From the NCBI GenBank assembly GCA_016841045.1, contig JAENZX010000002.1, forward strand, positions 158,965-211,311: 52,347 nt of DNA. The letters are read 5' to 3'. A program made the translations under genes and the position numbers. Below, piece by piece: positions 51,163 through 52,347 of this stretch. This DNA is from Thermincola carboxydiphila (GTDB taxonomy: Bacteria; Bacillota; Thermincolia; Thermincolales; UBA2595). How positions within the stretch are numbered: the first letter of the stretch is position 1; each line of letters begins with the position of its first letter. The notes under the pieces are model-generated. The model was not told the DNA's origin. It saw only the letters and a program-made list of their open reading frames with translations, and did no database searches.

Positions 51163-52347
51163 ATGGCAATTAAACGAATTATGATAATTAGCCTTGTTAT
51201 AGCAGCAGTTACTATCTTTAGTGGTTGTGCCCTTCGAAAAGCCAGTGAAACCGGTGAGTGGGAACAGTATGGCACAAAGGGTCCGAAAAAAGTAGGACTC
51301 GTCTTGTCGGCTTCTGAAAAAGAGGCATCCGCTGTTTATGAATCTGTTAGTGCTGCTGCCAATAAGGCGTCTTTAGAACAAGGAGCGGAATATCGTGTTA
51401 TGGCACCAGGTGATCTTGTCAATGACAAGGAAACCTTGAAATACCTTGCGGAAAACCAGTATGATCTGATTTTAACAATTGGCCGGGGTATTGAAAAAGA
51501 CCTTGCCAAAGTTGCTGACGAATATCCTGATATCGAGTTTGTCATAATTGGCGGGGAAGTGGATAGTTCTAATGTAACCAGCATCAAGTTTGACAGGGCC
51601 GAAGGCGCTTTTTTAGCCGGGGTTATGGCTGCATCAATTACAAAAACACAGACAGTCGGTTTTGTTGGTGCATCAGAGTCTGGTGACGGGAGAATTATGA
51701 ATGGTTTTACCAGAGGAGTACAATATATCAACCTTATCGAAGGCAAGAAAGTTAAGGTGACTGTTGCATATGCAGGTATTACGTCAGAAGCAGGTGCTGA
51801 TCCAGAAAGGGGCTATACCCTGGCGAACAATTTGTACTGGTCGGGATCTGACATTATTTTTTGCGCTTCTGGCAAGATGGCAACCGGGGTAGTAAAATCT
51901 GCGGCAGAAAACAAGCGATTAACTATAGCAAGCGATATCAAACTCTTGAATGATTTCCCCTGGAACGTATATGCAGCCGTCACTGACAAACAGGAAAATG
52001 CAGTATATGACCTTGTGAAAAAAGGCTTAGCGGGCAAGCTTGACGGTGGGTATACAGACTTCGGAGTAGCTGAAGGGGCTGTTGACCTAGTTGTTGGTAT
52101 GAACGTATCAGAGGAGATAAAGTTAAAACTAAATGCTATAAAAGGAAAGGTAAAAAGCGGGCAGATAAAAACAGAAACAATCACTATACCTGAGGATTTA
52201 GTAACTGAAGTCAGCCAAATGCCTATCGACTGGAATAAGCAGCAGTCAGGCGCTCAAAGCTGGGGAAGGCAGGAACAAAGTCAGCCCGGTGCGGGCACCG
52301 GTGGTAATCAAGGGCAGAATCAGACCGGCGGAGGCACCGGAGATAAT
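51163..52347 (+). CDS. BMP-family lipoprotein (3' end outside window)
   Basis: The frame is open from ATG 51163 to the right edge, 395 residues, with no stop. GGAGGGG at 51151-51157 precedes it. A lipoprotein signal has lipobox TIFSGC (Cys about residue 22). The body resembles BMP/Med periplasmic nucleoside-binding proteins: KKVGLVLSASEKEASAVYESV, YDLILTIGRGIEKDLAKVA, VGFVGASESGDGRIMNGFTRGVQYIN. A Gln/Gly-rich tail begins near residue 355. Ligand is unknown; nucleosides are usual for the family. It starts 29 bp after spoIIIE. Confidence 0.9.
   Translation, partial: MAIKRIMIISLVIAAVTIFSGCALRKASETGEWEQYGTKGPKKVGLVLSASEKEASAVYESVSAAANKASLEQGAEYRVMAPGDLVNDKETLKYLAENQYDLILTIGRGIEKDLAKVADEYPDIEFVIIGGEVDSSNVTSIKFDRAEGAFLAGVMAASITKTQTVGFVGASESGDGRIMNGFTRGVQYINLIEGKKVKVTVAYAGITSEAGADPERGYTLANNLYWSGSDIIFCASGKMATGVVKSAAENKRLTIASDIKLLNDFPWNVYAAVTDKQENAVYDLVKKGLAGKLDGGYTDFGVAEGAVDLVVGMNVSEEIKLKLNAIKGKVKSGQIKTETITIPEDLVTEVSQMPIDWNKQQSGAQSWGRQEQSQPGAGTGGNQGQNQTGGGTGDN

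Noticed and set aside
1-52347. tRNA, rRNA or tmRNA genes
   Set aside because: No T-arm signature with matching cloverleaf and no rRNA segments were seen on reading.

Overview
The window is chromosomal DNA of an anaerobic, endospore-forming Firmicute of the Peptococcaceae / Desulfotomaculum-Pelotomaculum type. The evidence is synteny: infB-rbfA-nrnA-truB-ribF-rpsO-pnp-ylxY-dac-M16 protease-dut-ylmC-dapB-dpaA-dpaB-asd-dapG-dapA-RNase J-tepA-ylzJ-spoIIIE, close to the Bacillus subtilis order. Sporulation genes (sleB, a GH18 spore hydrolase, dpaAB, spoIIIE) and strong AGGAGG-type ribosome binding sites support it. The species assignment is inference.

Layout. 1-8.9 kb: translation and RNA genes (infB is cut at the left edge), with a small unknown gene pair before rpsO. 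8.9-16 kb: nfo, sleB, a diguanylate cyclase, a GH18 hydrolase and, on the minus strand, a Big_2 surface protein. 16.3-20.4 kb: a ylxY-type deacetylase preceded by a short paralogue of its membrane anchor, a D,D-carboxypeptidase, an M16 protease and dut. 20.5-22.2 kb (minus): ylmC/ymxH and a split ThrE-type exporter. 22.3-28 kb: dapB, dpaA, dpaB, asd, dapG, dapA, a lysine / dipicolinate block that supplies both cell wall and spore core. 28-31 kb: an unknown coiled-coil membrane protein and RNase J. 31.1-38.5 kb: an accessory zone. 38.5-40.1 kb: tepA and ylzJ. 40.3-48 kb: a catabolic island. 48-52.3 kb: uppP, spoIIIE and a BMP lipoprotein cut at the right edge.

The accessory DNA holds the main novelties. 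(1) A HEPN-domain gene at 31.9 kb is followed by a 175-bp attC-like site, and a matching GTTAGGT core lies just upstream. It looks like a lone integron gene cassette with no integrase in view. (2) A palindromic, apparently structured 110-170 bp element occurs four times, once near 14.2 kb and three times in tandem at 31.1-31.7 kb, with compensatory base changes in two stems. (3) The 40.3-48 kb island carries a CBS-PAS-AAA+ sigma-54 activator, a DctPQM TRAP transporter and a benzoate-CoA-ligase-like enzyme. Between regulator and transporter lie three tandem modules, each pairing a TGGACC...GGTCC palindrome with a sigma-54 -24/-12 promoter at nearly constant distance. (4) The island is bracketed by 88-bp direct repeats of the uppP promoter/start region; the left copy has lost the start codon, and an IS3-like fossil lies by the right copy.

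The likely working model is a conserved housekeeping and sporulation backbone into which a cassette, a family of small palindromic elements and an aromatic-acid uptake and activation module have been inserted.
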